A DNA stretch of 64,000 nt from Dromiciops gliroides. Lineage: Eukaryota; Chordata; Mammalia; Microbiotheria; Microbiotheriidae. The notes below the pieces were generated by a model. It was given only the letters and a program-made list of their open reading frames with translations, had not been told where the DNA came from and searched no databases. Below are positions 35,125 through 48,195 of this stretch, one piece after another; the stretch's first letter is position 1, and each line of letters begins with the position of its first letter. The translations under genes were made by a program, and so were the position numbers. The stretch covers positions 639,492,306-639,556,305 of the forward strand of contig NC_057863.1 in NCBI RefSeq assembly GCF_019393635.1. Direction: 5' to 3'.

Positions 35125-36195
35125 CTCTCCCCTCCCCTGTCTCCTGAACCCCAGGCTTCATGTCCTCCTGAAGAGGACCCCCCCCACACCCTGGGAGCCT
35201 AGAGAGAACATAAAAGGCTCAGAGACTTGTAGGTGAGGAGAGGGGAGTCTGCTCTACCTTCCCCCGCCCTCCTGCCCTGGCACACACGGGGGATTATTAC
35301 ACACCCCAGGACAGTCTGAGGCCCTTAGGGAGAGCGGCTGAGCTAGGAAAGAGATCCTTTTGGCCCTTGGTGTCACCCCTTGCTTTCCAGCCCTCGGCTC
35401 CCTCTGACCCACTAACCACCCACATCCCACAAGTCCCTCATGTTGGGCTTTGGCCTGCTCAGGCCTCGGAGTCAAAGGCTTCCTCCCAAAGTAAAATAGG
35501 GCAGTGATGCGATGTCTCTGGCCTCCTCTGGAGATGAGGATGGACTGAAACCAGGAGCTGTTTGGGGAGGGGGATGACTGGTCGGCCTTGTCTTCAGACC
35601 AGGAGAGAGAGACATAAAGAGACAGAGAGACTCCCCCCACACACATACACGCATACGTGACACATGGGGAAAGGGGCTTCTATTCTCTGCCCACCAAGCT
35701 CATTGAAGCCCCAGCTGGGATGGACAGAGCTGTACAGGGCCAAGTCCAAGTTCCGAGACTGAGACAAATCCAGAACTCTTATGGGTGCTGGAGGTGAGAG
35801 CCTGGGAACTGGGCCCTGGTTCAGTTCTAGGGGCTAAAGGGGAGACCCCAAGTGGCTCCTGAATGTGTCCCTACTTCCCTTCCCCACCATCTCTCCCCTC
35901 CAATCACTTTCTGGGGATTGGAGTTTAGGGAGTGGGACTGTCATTTCCAACCCCCCTCCCCGCCCCAGGACCAGCAGAATGGAACCTAGGTGGGGCTGTC
36001 AGACCCTCAGCTAGATTCTCTGTGGCCAAGGCCCAGTAGGGTAGGAGATTGGGCAATGGATGGAGGCGGGGTGCTCAGCCCTGACTTGGGCCATTCTGAG
36101 GCTAGGTGGCCCAGGGTTTCTCTGTATATAATGTATAGCCAGGCCTTAATATCCATTTTGTACACACAGAAAATAAAATTTGGAGTTAAATTCAC
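35125..36195 (+). other. 3' UTR of the GOLIM4-like gene
   Basis: About 1.07 kb of non-coding sequence follows the TGA at 35122-35124. It has no young SINE, runs to the only good poly(A) signal (36172-36177) and has no other supported coding content. A short CA/TG-type tract lies near 35636-35665. Confidence 0.7.
36172..36177 (+). promoter_or_regulatory. Poly(A) signal AATAAA of the GOLIM4-like gene
   Basis: A canonical hexamer is followed within about 20-30 bp by a T/G-rich stretch around 36195-36215. It is the first canonical hexamer after the stop codon. Confidence 0.75.
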
Positions 36196-36338
36196 TGTCT
36201 TTAGGTGATGTTGACCTGGGAGAAGGGGATATGGGGCCCTAAGAGAGTGGCATAAATGCCTTACTTAGTCACCACCATCGCCAAGAAGTCCCGAGTTTTT
36301 CTTGGGAAAAGGAAAAAGATGGAAATTATCAGTCACCC

Positions 36339-36375
<37 letters not shown>

Positions 36376-36376
36376 A
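36339..36376 (+). repeat. (TG)n microsatellite
   Basis: About 18 TG units followed by TGCATG variants. Confidence 0.97.
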
Positions 36377-36599
36377 TGTGTGCATGTGTGTGTTTTTGGG
36401 GGAGATTTCCAGGTAATGGAACCGTTTCTGCTATTTCATCTCTTCCAGTCAGAGAGGGAGGAGAGACAAAAGTTCCAGGCCGCCCTTATGGCGATTGAGT
36501 TGGATGGGTGGTGGTGTGGCCAACCTAGTTGGTTGCAGGGTCCCCCAGTGCTCCTCTTACCCTTAGCTCACCCAGAGCAGGAGAGTGGGCTAGGACCTA

Positions 36600-36790
36600 C
36601 AAGCCAGTGTGGCCCAGGGACTGTGGAAGCAGAGGAGCAGGGTTCAGATTCCAGCTTGGTGCTCACCTGTGGGGCCTTGGGCCAGTAACATAAACTCTCT
36701 GAGTTTCCTCAGTTTCCTCATTTGTAGCATGAGAACACAGTGACTTTCAATGGTCCTTTCAGCTTGAGATCTCTGCTCCAGTGATTATCC
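36600..36790 (+). mobile_element. MIR-type SINE
   Basis: 'gggaccagg'-like head is worn; 'tgagtttcctcagtttcctc' and 'ggtcctttcagcttgagatc' remain. Confidence 0.6.
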
Positions 36791-37651
36791 TTAAAGCCCT
36801 TTTCTGATGCTTCTGTGAAGTGTAGAAGTGGCTGATCCTGGATCTTTCTGGAATGAAAGTCAGACTCATTTCCCTAGGAGCCCCCAGTAATAATAATGAC
36901 AGTTTTTGGTTGGATATAGATTTTATTAATAGTGTAATAAACAATAAAAAGACACAAGTAACTGTTCACAAAATATCATCTGTGAAAAGAGTCACCTGAA
37001 TTATCAATTGGAGATATAAACCCTCCATTTAGCTCTCGCTCAGGAGTGCAAAGTATCTCAAAAATTTGATTCCTACTGAATTTATATAAGGAAAGTCCTC
37101 TGTCCTGTGACATTCTCCCCAAGGTAGACTGAGGTCATTTCACCTTCTGGGTGCTTTACTGAAGGAGAAGGCCACAGGGCTCTAAAACTAGGATGTCTAG
37201 CCTCCTAGGATTGGCCGAATTGAACCTGGAAACTATTCAGGCCACGTTTTCCTGCCAAGGTTCTCTTGCCCAAGTTGTATAAGCCTGACAGGTCAACCTG
37301 TTCCCCAAAGATTCCATGGGTACTAGGGGAGATGGAGGGAGATGGAGGGAATTAGGGCCAAGAGGGGGAGTTCACATCCCCCCCCAATCCCCCCCCCAGT
37401 CTCACACTTCGGGAAACTAAGAAGTGCAAAGTGCATTGGTAGAAGAGGAAGCAGGTAACTTCCTTCTTTGGGACTTGAAGGTCCCGTCCCCAAAGCTCTG
37501 CAGAATCCACGCAGGGCAGTGCTACAGAGATAGTGGGAGGGGGCTCAACCATCTTGGAGGGGGGGCAGGGCTGAGGTGATACAAACAGTGAGGCTCTCTC
37601 TAGAGAGCTCAAAGAACTTTTCAGATGTTTCTCAGCAATGGCTGGCTGGCT

Positions 37652-37687
37652 CATTCATTCATTCATTCATTCATTTCATTCATTCAT
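37652..37687 (+). repeat. (ATTC)n microsatellite
   Basis: Repeated attc tetranucleotides, interrupted once. Confidence 0.95.
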
Positions 37688-39169
37688 ATTCACTTAGTCT
37701 TTCCTAAGTATAAACTTTAGACCCAAAACCTTACTCTAGGTCCTGTGGAGGACACCAATAAGCCACCTGTATTCAATAAGCATTCATTAAGTGCCTACTG
37801 ATTGCCAGAAACTATGCTATGGGCCGGGGAATCTAAAGGAAAAAAAAATCAGAGCTTCCATTCTATGGGAGAGATCAGACACACACCCAGAGAAGAGAGA
37901 GCTCAAAATTCGATGGGACAATTTGATGGGGGAAGGAGCTCCAAAAATTGGGGGCATTCCTAAAGGCATGAGGGAGGGGGCAGTAGGAGCCTTGAAAGAC
38001 AATCACAATTTAGTGGGGATTGTGGATAGGGATCGTACTACAGAGATAACAGTGCCAGAGGTGCCTGGCACAAGGCTGGGCATGGTGAGCTAATTATAAA
38101 GGGGTAGTGTGAAATAATGGAAAGATCTCCAGGCTTGTAATCAAGAGGCCCGAATTCTGGATTGTTACTCATTATGTGACCTTGAACAGGTAGTACTTTG
38201 AGTCGACACTCAGTTTTGCCTACCTGTAATTGCACTGTCTTTAGTTCTGATACCCCAGGACCTTTGACATCTGAGGGGAAAGGGATCACTGTGGCCTAGA
38301 GCAGTCAGGGAAGACTTCTTGGAGGAGGCAAGACCTGAAATAACCCATTTGTCCCATCCAGGCTGGCTGGGTGGCTGGCTCTGTCCCAACCCAGAGTGCT
38401 CTTGGGGATAGCTACTGTCTCACTCACCCCCCTGCCACCCACCAACATATATCCCCAATTTTTGGGAACTTTCTCTTGTTGAAAAAAATGGAAATTCAAC
38501 TTAACCAACATGTCCAGGCATTGCCCCTACACAATACAAAGAACAAGACAATCCCTGCCCTCAAAGGGCTTCCATTCCCCAGGAGGAGATATACAGTCAT
38601 ACATATATATATTTAAGAAAATACAAAGGAATTTGAAGAGGGAGAGAGAACTGGCAACTGAGGGAATAGGAAAAAAGCCTTCATGGAGAAAGTAGTCCCT
38701 GACCTGGGGCTCCAAGCAGTGAAGAGGAGGGGGGTGCATTCTAAGTGTTAAAAACAGCAAATGAAATGTCTGGGGAGGGGAGGGAAAGGCATCAGTCAAT
38801 ACAGCAGGATAAACTTGGTCACATTTTGAAGGGGAAATCATGTGAAAGGCAGTGTAGTACTGTGGTTAGAGAGCCAGCCTCTGGTTCAGGAAGACTGTGA
38901 CCCAACTGGGATCACACAGCCCTTTTGGATCAGTCACTCATGTCTTCCTTAGCCTGAGGACCTCTGGAGGCCAGCTTTCTTGTCTTATTACTCTATTCCT
39001 GCCTCTCTGGGGGATAATAATCCAGCCATAAAATCTTAGTATTAGTCATAAAAGGTTAGAATGGGAAGAGATTTGGGAGCTCTATCTATCCCACAGGACT
39101 CCCTCATTTTACAGATGAGGTTCTGAAAAGGAAAGGGTCACATCCAGGGTCACACAGCCTGTATCAGGC

Positions 39170-39365
39170 AATATCTATGCTACTAGACTTGGGGTCATTC
39201 AGACCTGGGTTCAAATTCTGCCTCAGATACTTCCTAGTGGTGTGACCTTGGGCAAGTCAGTTCTCCCTGTGCCTCAGTTTCCTTATCTGTCAAATAGGGA
39301 TAAGACAACTTGCCCTATCTAACTCACAGAAATGATATGAGGCTCAGATGAAATAGTGTGTGTAA
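39170..39365 (+). mobile_element. MIR-type SINE
   Basis: 'cagacctgggttcaaattct', 'gtgtgaccttgggcaagtca', 'gcctcagtttccttatctgt', 'ggctcagatgaaatagtgtg'. Confidence 0.85.
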
Positions 39366-39379
39366 AGCCGGTTCAGCCA

Positions 39380-39930
39380 CTGGTGACCAGTTCACTTTCC
39401 ATTGCCCACGTTTGCCTTCGTGCAGGTGGTCCTCCATGCGTGAGACGCACTTCCCCCTCATCGCAATTCTTCCCAGAAGTCCTAGTTTCCTTCGAGGTTC
39501 AGTTCAAACGTGGCCTTTGACGAGAGGCCTCCCCTCCCTAACGGCAGCTAGTCTTCCCCTTACCTCACCTCCTTTTTGTTCTGTATCTATTTATGTTTGT
39601 GTATGTTGGGTCTCCCTGGACTGTACAAACTTCCAGAGTGCAGGAACTATTTCATATCTGTCTTTTATCTCCTCCAGCCCTTTAGGCAATAAGTTGCTGA
39701 CCAGCGTCAACAAGTATTCATCAAGCACCTGCTATATGCCAGGCATTGTGCCAAGCGCTGAGCGATACAGAGAGAGAAAAAACAAAATCTGGTCCTTGCT
39801 CTCGAGGAGTTAACGGTCTAATGGAGGGGGAGGAGGACGTGCAAATGATTATGCACAGACAAGCTAGAGACGGGATGCATTGGAGATAATCTTAGGGGGA
39901 AGTCATGAGCATTAAAGGGGACAGGGAAAG
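39380..39930 (+). mobile_element. L2 and L3-like LINE fragments
   Basis: 'ttcgaggttcagttcaaacg' and 'ctggactgtacaaacttcca' fit L2; 'cctgctatatgccaggcatt' starts a second old fragment. Confidence 0.6.
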
Positions 39931-40137
39931 GGAGAATGATTTTCTTCATCCTTTATACCAAAAAAAATCACATGTCCAGTCCTTATGCCAGGACTCAGCA
40001 CATATCATAGTAGGTCCTTAAAAAAGATTTGTAGATTGATATGGTCAGTTATTCTCCACCATTTTACCAGGGGAAAGCACGCTTTAGAACATCAGGACCC
40101 TCCCTCAAATGTCAACCTTCCCAAGGGGGGCGGGGGA

Positions 40138-40161
40138 GGGGGAGAGAGAGAGGGAGGGAGG

Positions 40162-40216
<55 letters not shown>
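40138..40216 (+). repeat. (GA)n microsatellite just upstream of the FNDC10 CpG island
   Basis: About 75 bp of almost pure purine GA/GGGA repeat, preceded by a run of G-rich blocks (40124-40140). Mirror-symmetric purine tracts of this kind can adopt triplex DNA, and the position at the island edge could affect promoter chromatin. Confidence 0.9.
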
Positions 40217-40219
<3 letters not shown>

Positions 40220-40717
40220 CAGGCAGGCAGGCAAGGGAGAAGACCTGCGGCTCCCTCGCGAGGTGACCCTTTCCTAGTCTCCCTCTCTCTCCCTCTCCCC
40301 AAGGGGCAGGGCGACGTCGAGGCTAGGGTTAATGTAGGCTCCGCCCCCACCGCGGCGGCGCGGCTCCGGATCCCGCACTGGGCGCTGGCGGGGGCGGGGA
40401 AGACCAGCGAGAGGAGAGAAGAAAAGGGAGACCGAGGGAAGAGAGAAGAGACTAACGACTAACGGAAGGGAGAAAAGAGGGGAGAGGAGGGGAGGAGAAG
40501 GGAGTGGAGAGGAGCGGAGGGGAGGGCAGAGAAGGGGCGCGCGACGGGCTCCGCGCTCTGCCCGCCCGCCTCGCCAACGCGCCTGCCTCCCAGGCTCCGG
40601 CGGCGGCGACGGGGGGCGGAGACGCGGGGAGGAGGGAGCCGGCTGGCCGCCGCAGCCGCAGCGAGCCGAGCCGTGCGGAGCGCCCGCGGGGACAGCAAGA
40701 GGACCACTCCGCTGCGG

Positions 40718-40750
40718 ATGGAGGACCGTGGGAGCCGGGGCACTGACTGA
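40718..40750 (+). promoter_or_regulatory. Upstream ORF 1 in the FNDC10 leader (10 codons)
   Basis: An ATG at 40718 reads 10 codons to TGA at 40748-40750, well ahead of the main ATG. It is relevant only if included in the mature mRNA. Confidence 0.4.
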
Positions 40751-40786
40751 GCGGAGCCGCCCCCTCCCCATCCTCCCGCCCGGGAG

Positions 40787-40924
40787 ATGCCCCGGGGGCG
40801 CGGGGGCTGCAGTTGCGGACCCCGGCCCGGAGACCGGCGTTGCAGCGGCGGCCACCGCCGCCCTCGTGACCTTGGCCCAGGGTGCGAGGCGCCGCCGCCC
40901 CGGGGGTCCCCCGCCCCCCTCTGA
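40787..40924 (+). promoter_or_regulatory. Upstream ORF 2 in the FNDC10 leader (45 codons)
   Basis: An ATG at 40787 opens 45 Arg/Gly/Pro-rich codons and ends at TGA 40922-40924, only 12 nt before the FNDC10 start. It is in a different frame from FNDC10. The short gap would make reinitiation inefficient, so a repressive role is possible. No family resemblance is seen in the peptide. Confidence 0.4.
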
Positions 40925-41713
<789 letters not shown>

Positions 41714-43449
41714 AGGCCCGGCCCCGGGGAAAGCGAGCCCAGGCCCAGACAGCCAGCTGGGCAGGTGGGCAGAGAGTGTGACTGTACTTGGCTCCTGAAG
41801 TGGGGGGGGGGGGGAAGGGGAGGACTCTCCCTTCTGCCCTTCCTCGACTTAGCCCTGAGGGGCTCCCCTCGGGACTGGACTGGACTGGACTGGGTGATGT
41901 GGGAAGGGGATTATCAGAGACCTGGGCAGGGAAAGCATTCTGGTTTCTGGGAGGAGGGGGGATGCATTTGTTTGAACCCAAATCAAGCCCCTCTTCCTTC
42001 CCCCAAATCCCTCTAGTCACCCCTGCCTGTGTCCCCTGCCTCGGGTCTCTGACCCAGCTCCCTCCACTCCAGTTCCCAGAACTGGGGCCAGCGCATTGGA
42101 AGATGGGATGTGGAAGGCTAGATGGGAAATCTGTGCAGGAGAGACCCCGCCCCTTTCCCCCTAGCCCCAGGTGACACCGGGCCGGGCTGGGGGAACAACT
42201 GAGCTGGGGTTCAGGGAACTTTGACAAAACCAACCCGTTCCCCCACTGGCCCTTCCTTTTCCCATCAGTGTTCAGTGATTTTTGACTACATTTCAAGCCT
42301 GGACTGCAGCTTTCAGAGCAGTATTTGGGATCGAGGGGAACCTGCCCCTCAGAGGGAGGGGGAGGGCCCACAGTATATAGTCTCCCTGGTATGTTGCAAA
42401 ATTCGAGGACAAATATGGAGACTTAGTTTACCGTTAAATGTGAGAGTGGAGGCCCCCGGGGTCCTAGGCTAGTCTGCACCAGCACAGCCCTCCAGATTCA
42501 GCTCTAGAGACAAGAAGCGTTTATTCCCTCTGAGGCCATCTCCTCCCCTCCCCTGCACCACTCACAGACACATCAGAATCCCCCCTCCGAACTGCTGCAA
42601 ATCCCTGCCCTTTCCCACCCTTCCCTTCTCCACTGGTCACTTCTCTGAAGTCTCTTTGCATCACCTAATCCACAGACTCCCACACACCTGGCTGAGCAAT
42701 ACCTCAGGATGCCCCTTGGTTGGCCTTTGAGAATCATTAGCATTTAAAAGTTAAAGTTGTGCCATCTGCTGATGGGGGGGGGGAGAGAAAAAATCCATCC
42801 CCTAAAGGGTGCCCAACTACATTTTATAAGGAAAGGATTCCCCTCCTGCCTTCAGTGCTAAGTCTGTTTCTGGGTCAATTTTCCCTGGAAGCTTGAAGGC
42901 CTTTTGAGAGACCCTCCCCAAAGCTCACAACCAGAACTGGATCCCTGCACTTAAAATTGCTCCCCAGGGATAATAGGGAGCGGCTGAGAGGTGAGAAGGG
43001 CAGATGCTTCCTCCCCTCTGGTAGACCGTGGGGAAAGGGATTTTGAGCCCAGGAGCAGAGGCACAGGAAGGAGGGGCTCACACCAAGTGCCTGTGGGGAC
43101 CAACTTCTTGTTTGCTTGGGGGGAAAGTAGGCCTGAGGAGGGAGAAGAGGAGGAGGGGTTTTCTGTTTCCTCATCTGAGCCACGATCCCCACATCCCCAC
43201 GGCAGCCTCATTCATGAGCCTAGCGACTTGTCCAGATAACCCCAGCCTTGCCCTCAGGGGGCGCTATAGGTGATTCAGCCCCAGCCTTTGCCCCATCCTC
43301 AATCATCCGCTGCATCACTCCAATACCTACTATCTTGTGCCTTAGGGTGGAAAGTTTACCCCGTGGAGACCCGCCCATTCTTCCGTGTTGGGAGCTGTGT
43401 TCACTTGTGTTAGGAGCCAGTTAAGCCCGTGGGCCTTTGCTTTTGGCTA

Positions 43450-43640
43450 GACTAGTGGAAAGAGCAGACAATTTGGAGCTATAGAAACTGGGTTCAAATC
43501 CCTTGCCTGCCACTTGCCACGTGACTTTGGACAAGTCACTTCATGTCTTGGGGGTTCCATTCTTTATCTATACAACTAGAAGCTTTAGGGTAGATGACCT
43601 ACTAGGTCCCGCCCATCTCCGAGTCTGTAGATCTATAATC
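43450..43640 (+). mobile_element. MIR-type SINE in the FNDC10 3' UTR
   Basis: 'actagtggaaagagcagaca', 'actgggttcaaatcccttgc', 'tgactttggacaagtcactt', with an altered 3' half. Confidence 0.7.
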
Positions 43641-45408
43641 TACCTGGCTTTGGCTTCTTGGGACTGGCAGGTTATGCTGTGTGTCTGTCTGTCTGGTTGC
43701 TGCATGTCCGTCCTTCCTCACCTCCTTCCTTTGTCCCAGCCAGATCTTGCCTGGTGGAATTGTTAGGACTCCCTGGCTATCCTGTTTCCCCAAACAACAC
43801 ATACTAACTACACTGTGGTCATCTGCCTTCCATCCCTGTTCCTGCTTCCCCCCTCCCCCACCAGTAAGAAGGGGGATGATCCACTGCCTTTGGAGCTAAA
43901 GTGGCTTCTGGATAAAATTTCCCCAGAGGTTTGAGGGCCTGTTGAGAGAGGCAGATGGCTGCATCCTCTGTAGCGTTGTGTTTTCCTCTTGCTGTGAGTA
44001 TCTTGTTACTACGAATTCCCAGCTAGGGATTGGGGCTGGTTGCTAGGGAGGGAGCCCGAAACTCTCCTGGGGCAAAGCCAACTGATCATCTGGACAGTAC
44101 TGGGGTGGCTTGAGATTCAGGGAAGAGAAGGAAAAGCAAAGTCTGTGGATTTAGGGGAAGAGCCAGCTCCCACATCATTACAAGTTAGGAGTAACTTTAA
44201 ATTATACAGCTGTGGCCAGTGTCACCACTGGCTGGACTTAAGGGCTCTATTCTGAGGCTCAGCTAGCAGGCTACAGGGGGATGTGGAGACCCAAAACATA
44301 CTGGCCATGATTCAGTAGAGCCTGGACCATTGGGGTATGGGAATTGTCCAAGAAGTCACCTGGGCTCCTGTGTCAGGAAGAGAGGTTAGCTGAGGGCGTG
44401 GGGGGGGGGGGGCTTTCCCAACAGTTGCTTCTAGGCCAAAGAGGGATCCTGGAGGCTGTAGGTAGTAGGGAAGTGAATGGAAAATGTCTGAGAAAGTAAT
44501 TATCATGTCTTTGGAGAGGGGGTATATGTGCACAGGGGAGCTGTGGGGGTTTTGGGTTCATCTCTGCAGATTCCTCAGCATCGTAGGTCTTGTCCCTGGA
44601 CCCAAGCTCTTGGGGGTAGCTTTTCACCTACTCCATGCTGCCACGTGTCCCAGACAACTGCTTGGTCTAAGGCTCAAGAGGGATGAGTCACCAGGCCATA
44701 AGTCATTGCTGATTGACCTGTCTAGCCCCAATCCCTCTTTCCTCCACTGAGGGAGAGAGAAGGCAGAAGACTTCAGCCTCCTTCTTACCTAGAGATTCAC
44801 TCCCTACCTCTTCCTGACTGCTCTGCCACCTCAAAAGTGGCCACATCATATATCTGTGTAATGTTTGTTATTGGAAATGATCTTTGCTTTACTCTCTGGA
44901 TAGACTGAAGGAAATATTGCTGTGTAAATATTGGGGGTGGGGTACTTATTTATTAGGGGATGATATATTTGGGGTGGTTTGGGAGGACAATTCAGCCCGA
45001 GAGGATTCCCCTTTTTCCCTAGCTCTTTCTTAGATGTTCTGTGCCTCAGCTTCCCCATCTGTAAAACGGGACCGTCTGCCCTCCAGGGCTGTTGTTAAGG
45101 GGAGTGTGAACAAGGACAGCTCCCTTCCTCCCCATCCTTGCTCCCTCCCCCAAGGGGCTATGCTGCCCATCAGTCACTTTGGTATTGGGGTTTACCCCCA
45201 CTCCTGCTTTGCACTGTGCCCATATGTCCAACCTGTCTAGTGTCCATGTGTAACTGCAGCCCTCTGATAGGGGAGTAGGGGGGAAGAAAATGTGACTTCC
45301 TGGGCGTGGTCTCCCTTCTCTGTGGACAGTGGGGCCTCTCCAGGTTTGCTGGGAGGGAGAGGGGAAGTTAGAGGCCCACTGCTCCTGTCCACATTGAGCC
45401 AGCCTGCA

Positions 45409-45414
45409 AATAAA
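45409..45414 (+). promoter_or_regulatory. Candidate poly(A) signal of FNDC10
   Basis: AATAAA followed by a T/G-rich stretch (gtgttctcagctctgagtgt) within 30 bp. A second AATAAA at 45609 is an alternative. Confidence 0.6.
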
Positions 45415-46208
45415 TTCGTGTTCTCAGCTCTGAGTGTCTGTTCCAGGTGCATATGCGTTCTTCTGCCCCGACTGCCAACCCAATAGACCCATTCAGGGAA
45501 GGGAATGAGGCCTGAAAGCTGGGTTGGGTGCAGGGCCAGGCAGATCTGCTTGGTGGCAGTGAGGGGGGCTGGGGGAGGACAGACAGATCAGCGCCTGCTG
45601 CAGCTAGAAATAAACCAAATGTCTCTCTAATGACCCATATGAGCGTGCTGCAGAAGGAAAGGCAGCAATTAAAGGCTCCCAGAATGGAAAGGGGAGGTGG
45701 GTCCCCAGCACCCCACCTGGCCTTCTCGCAAGCTGCAGACTGAAGCCTAGGGCAGGTCAGAGACAGCCCAAGAATGTGTCATGCTGGTTGGAGCCCTGTC
45801 CTTGGTCCTGACAGGGCCATAAAGCGCTCAGTGCTAGAGGGCCTTTAGCCGTGCTATGTCCTTGCCAACCACAGCTCTTGAGTAGTCTGGGTCAGTCCCT
45901 TTTCTTCTCATTATAGCAAATGGGAGCAGGTGGGGTCCAGGCCAGAACCATAATAGCAATTTTGGCACTCAGGGCAAACAGCACCAAACATGGTCTTAAA
46001 TTAACTTTTAATTTAAATTCAGTTGAAAGAGCCAGAGGAGACTTTGGGACACTGTCCCATGGAGGAACACAAATACCTTTGGGGAATGAACATTGGGCTG
46101 GGTTGGATGTGGTGCTACTGTAGGGAGGAAGAAGTCCAACATCTGGTAGCTTCATTTTTTAACTGTTTTGTTATCAGTGTGCTAAAATACTATAGAAAGA
46201 ATGCTGTT

Positions 46209-46357
46209 GGGCAGCTAGGTGGCGCAGTGGATAAAGCACTGGCCCTGGATTCAGAAGGACCTGAGTTCAAGTCCAGTCTCAGACACTTGACACTTACTAG
46301 CTGTGTGATCCTGGGCAAGTCACTTAACCCTCATTGCCCTGCAAAAAAAAAAAAAAA
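46209..46357 (+). mobile_element. WSINE1-like CORE-SINE
   Basis: Sense copy with a perfect duplication 'aagaatgctgtt' (46197-46208 and 46358-46369). Confidence 0.96.
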
Positions 46358-47939
46358 AAGAATGCTGTTAGTGCCTGGGTCCAACCTCTGGTCATTCTAC
46401 CTTTCTTTTGTCAACATTCCAAGCCTCTAGAGAAGATGGGTTGGCCTCAGGAGCTGAAAGTTGTCCCCCCAAAGAATAGGGAAGCTGAGATGGGGGTATG
46501 GTCAATGCTGGCTAGGATTAACCACGTGAATTCCTTGACTAATGAATATGCCATTGCTCATGAGGACCTGGTGTCCAAGTCCCACCTCTACCATTTTCTA
46601 TTCATTGACTGGGTGACCTAGGATGTCATAACCTTTTCTGAGCCTGTTTCTTCTCTCATAACATGAGGGTGATCTCCATTGCCCTTTCTGTCTCTAAAAT
46701 GTTTACTTCTTTCAGGTCTCGTCCTGCTCTGGCAGACTGCCTCTCACCTTTAATTAGAACAACCCTGCAGAAGAAAAAAGGCATGGTGCAGACAGAAGAA
46801 AGCAAGAATTTTAATTACTTGCGGTCCGAGCTTCTATATTTATTAGCTGTGTGGCCACGGATAAACCTGTAACTTTGCTGAGTATAGGTTGGACTGAATT
46901 AACTATGAGGTTCCTTCCAGCTCTAAATGTCATTTTTCTACAGTCCTGGGATAAGACAGCAGGGATGTAAGAAAGCTGTGTGAATCACAGGGACAGAGTT
47001 TTAATCAACTGGAATTCAGGGATAATAAAGGAATGGATGAGTTACTTCAAGGCAGAGAAACAAACAGCTTCTTTGTTCAAAAGGCTCAGAGGAACACAGT
47101 AGAGGTAGAACCCTAAAGCTTAGAAGAGACCTGAGAGGTCATTGAATCCAACGCCCCACATTCGAGAGAATCAAGGGTGGCCACCAAGACCTGGTTGAGG
47201 TGAAGCCCGTCCCAGCACACAAGCACAGGAGGCACATCAGGGTAAAGCTGGTATCTACCCCCAGCTACACGATGGGGTCTCTCTCCTTTTTCCTCCCTAT
47301 CCTTCAGCTGAAGCGCCCAGCCAGGCAGAGGAATTACTCATCCCTGGCAAGTGGCACATAAATTACAAGGGCTGGAGGGAGGGAGGGGAGCAGAAGAGAG
47401 ACTGACATTTTCAGGGCAGTCTGGCTTTCTGCCCAGATGATTAGGGAATGGTCCAAAATCAGCAGATGTGGCAGGGGCTGGGGGATGGGCTGAGGTGGGC
47501 CTGCCTTGGCTTCAATATCACCTAGTCCTAGGGTAGAGAAACAAGGCTGAGGCAGTAGGGAAGCACAGGGCCATGTAGCCAGCAAGCACTTAATAAATGG
47601 TTGAATTGAGCATTAGACTCACCTGTGTTGCACCAACCAACCAATAAACAAATATTCATTAAGTATCTCCTTTGTACTGAGAATCGTGCCAGGCACCAAA
47701 AGGGAGCCAGGCAAGTCAAAGGGCATTTATGAAGCACCTACTATGTGATCACCACTGGGTATCCAAAGAAAAGCAAAAATAGTCTCTATACTAAAGAAGG
47801 GTACAGTAACGGTCAGTTTCTGTCCTCAAGAAATTTACATTCTATTAGGGGTGACAAACGAACAAACAAATGAATGAATGAATAAATAATTGAATAGACA
47901 GATAAATGAATAAATAAATAAATAATAACAGCTAATATT

Positions 47940-48160
47940 TATACAGCACTTTAATGTTTGCACTTTAGATATATTCTCATTTTATCTTCAGAACAACCCT
48001 GTGGGATATTGCTATATTATTGTCCCCACTTTACAGATAAGGAAACTAAGGCTGAGAATAGTTGTAACTAGGCTGTGATCAGATAGCTGGAAGTGTCTGA
48101 GGCAGGATTTGAACCCACATGTTCAAAGCTTGGGAATTCTTTCCAGTATACCGCAATGCT
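47940..48160 (-). mobile_element. MIR/CORE-SINE (minus)
   Basis: 'ttatacagcactttaatgtt', 'tttacagataaggaaactaa' and 'ggcaggatttgaacccacat' read as the complement of a CORE-SINE. Confidence 0.8.
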
Positions 48161-48195
48161 TCAATATATACGTACACATACAGGTGTATTACTTT

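Larger units (their letters stand above)
36196..40100. other. Intergenic spacer between the GOLIM4-like gene and FNDC10
   Basis: No coding sequence is supported here. It holds a (TG)n microsatellite (36339-36376), an (ATTC)n run (37652-37687), MIR-type SINEs, L2/L3-like fragments around 37760-38100, 38480-38790 and 39380-39930, and a poly-C-rich patch near 37378-37398. Confidence 0.7.
41714..45430 (+). other. FNDC10: FNDC10 3' UTR (long, about 3.7 kb)
   Basis: No further coding sequence is seen after the stop at 41711-41713. An AATAAA lies at 45409-45414 and a second candidate at 45609-45614. The stretch has a MIR-like insert (43450-43640), a second MIR-like end (45040-45105), poly-G runs (42773-42783, 44400-44413) and an A/T-rich patch with ATTTATTA near 44945. 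No WSINE1-like insert falls inside, which fits selection on a long 3' UTR. The extent is inferred. Confidence 0.55.
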
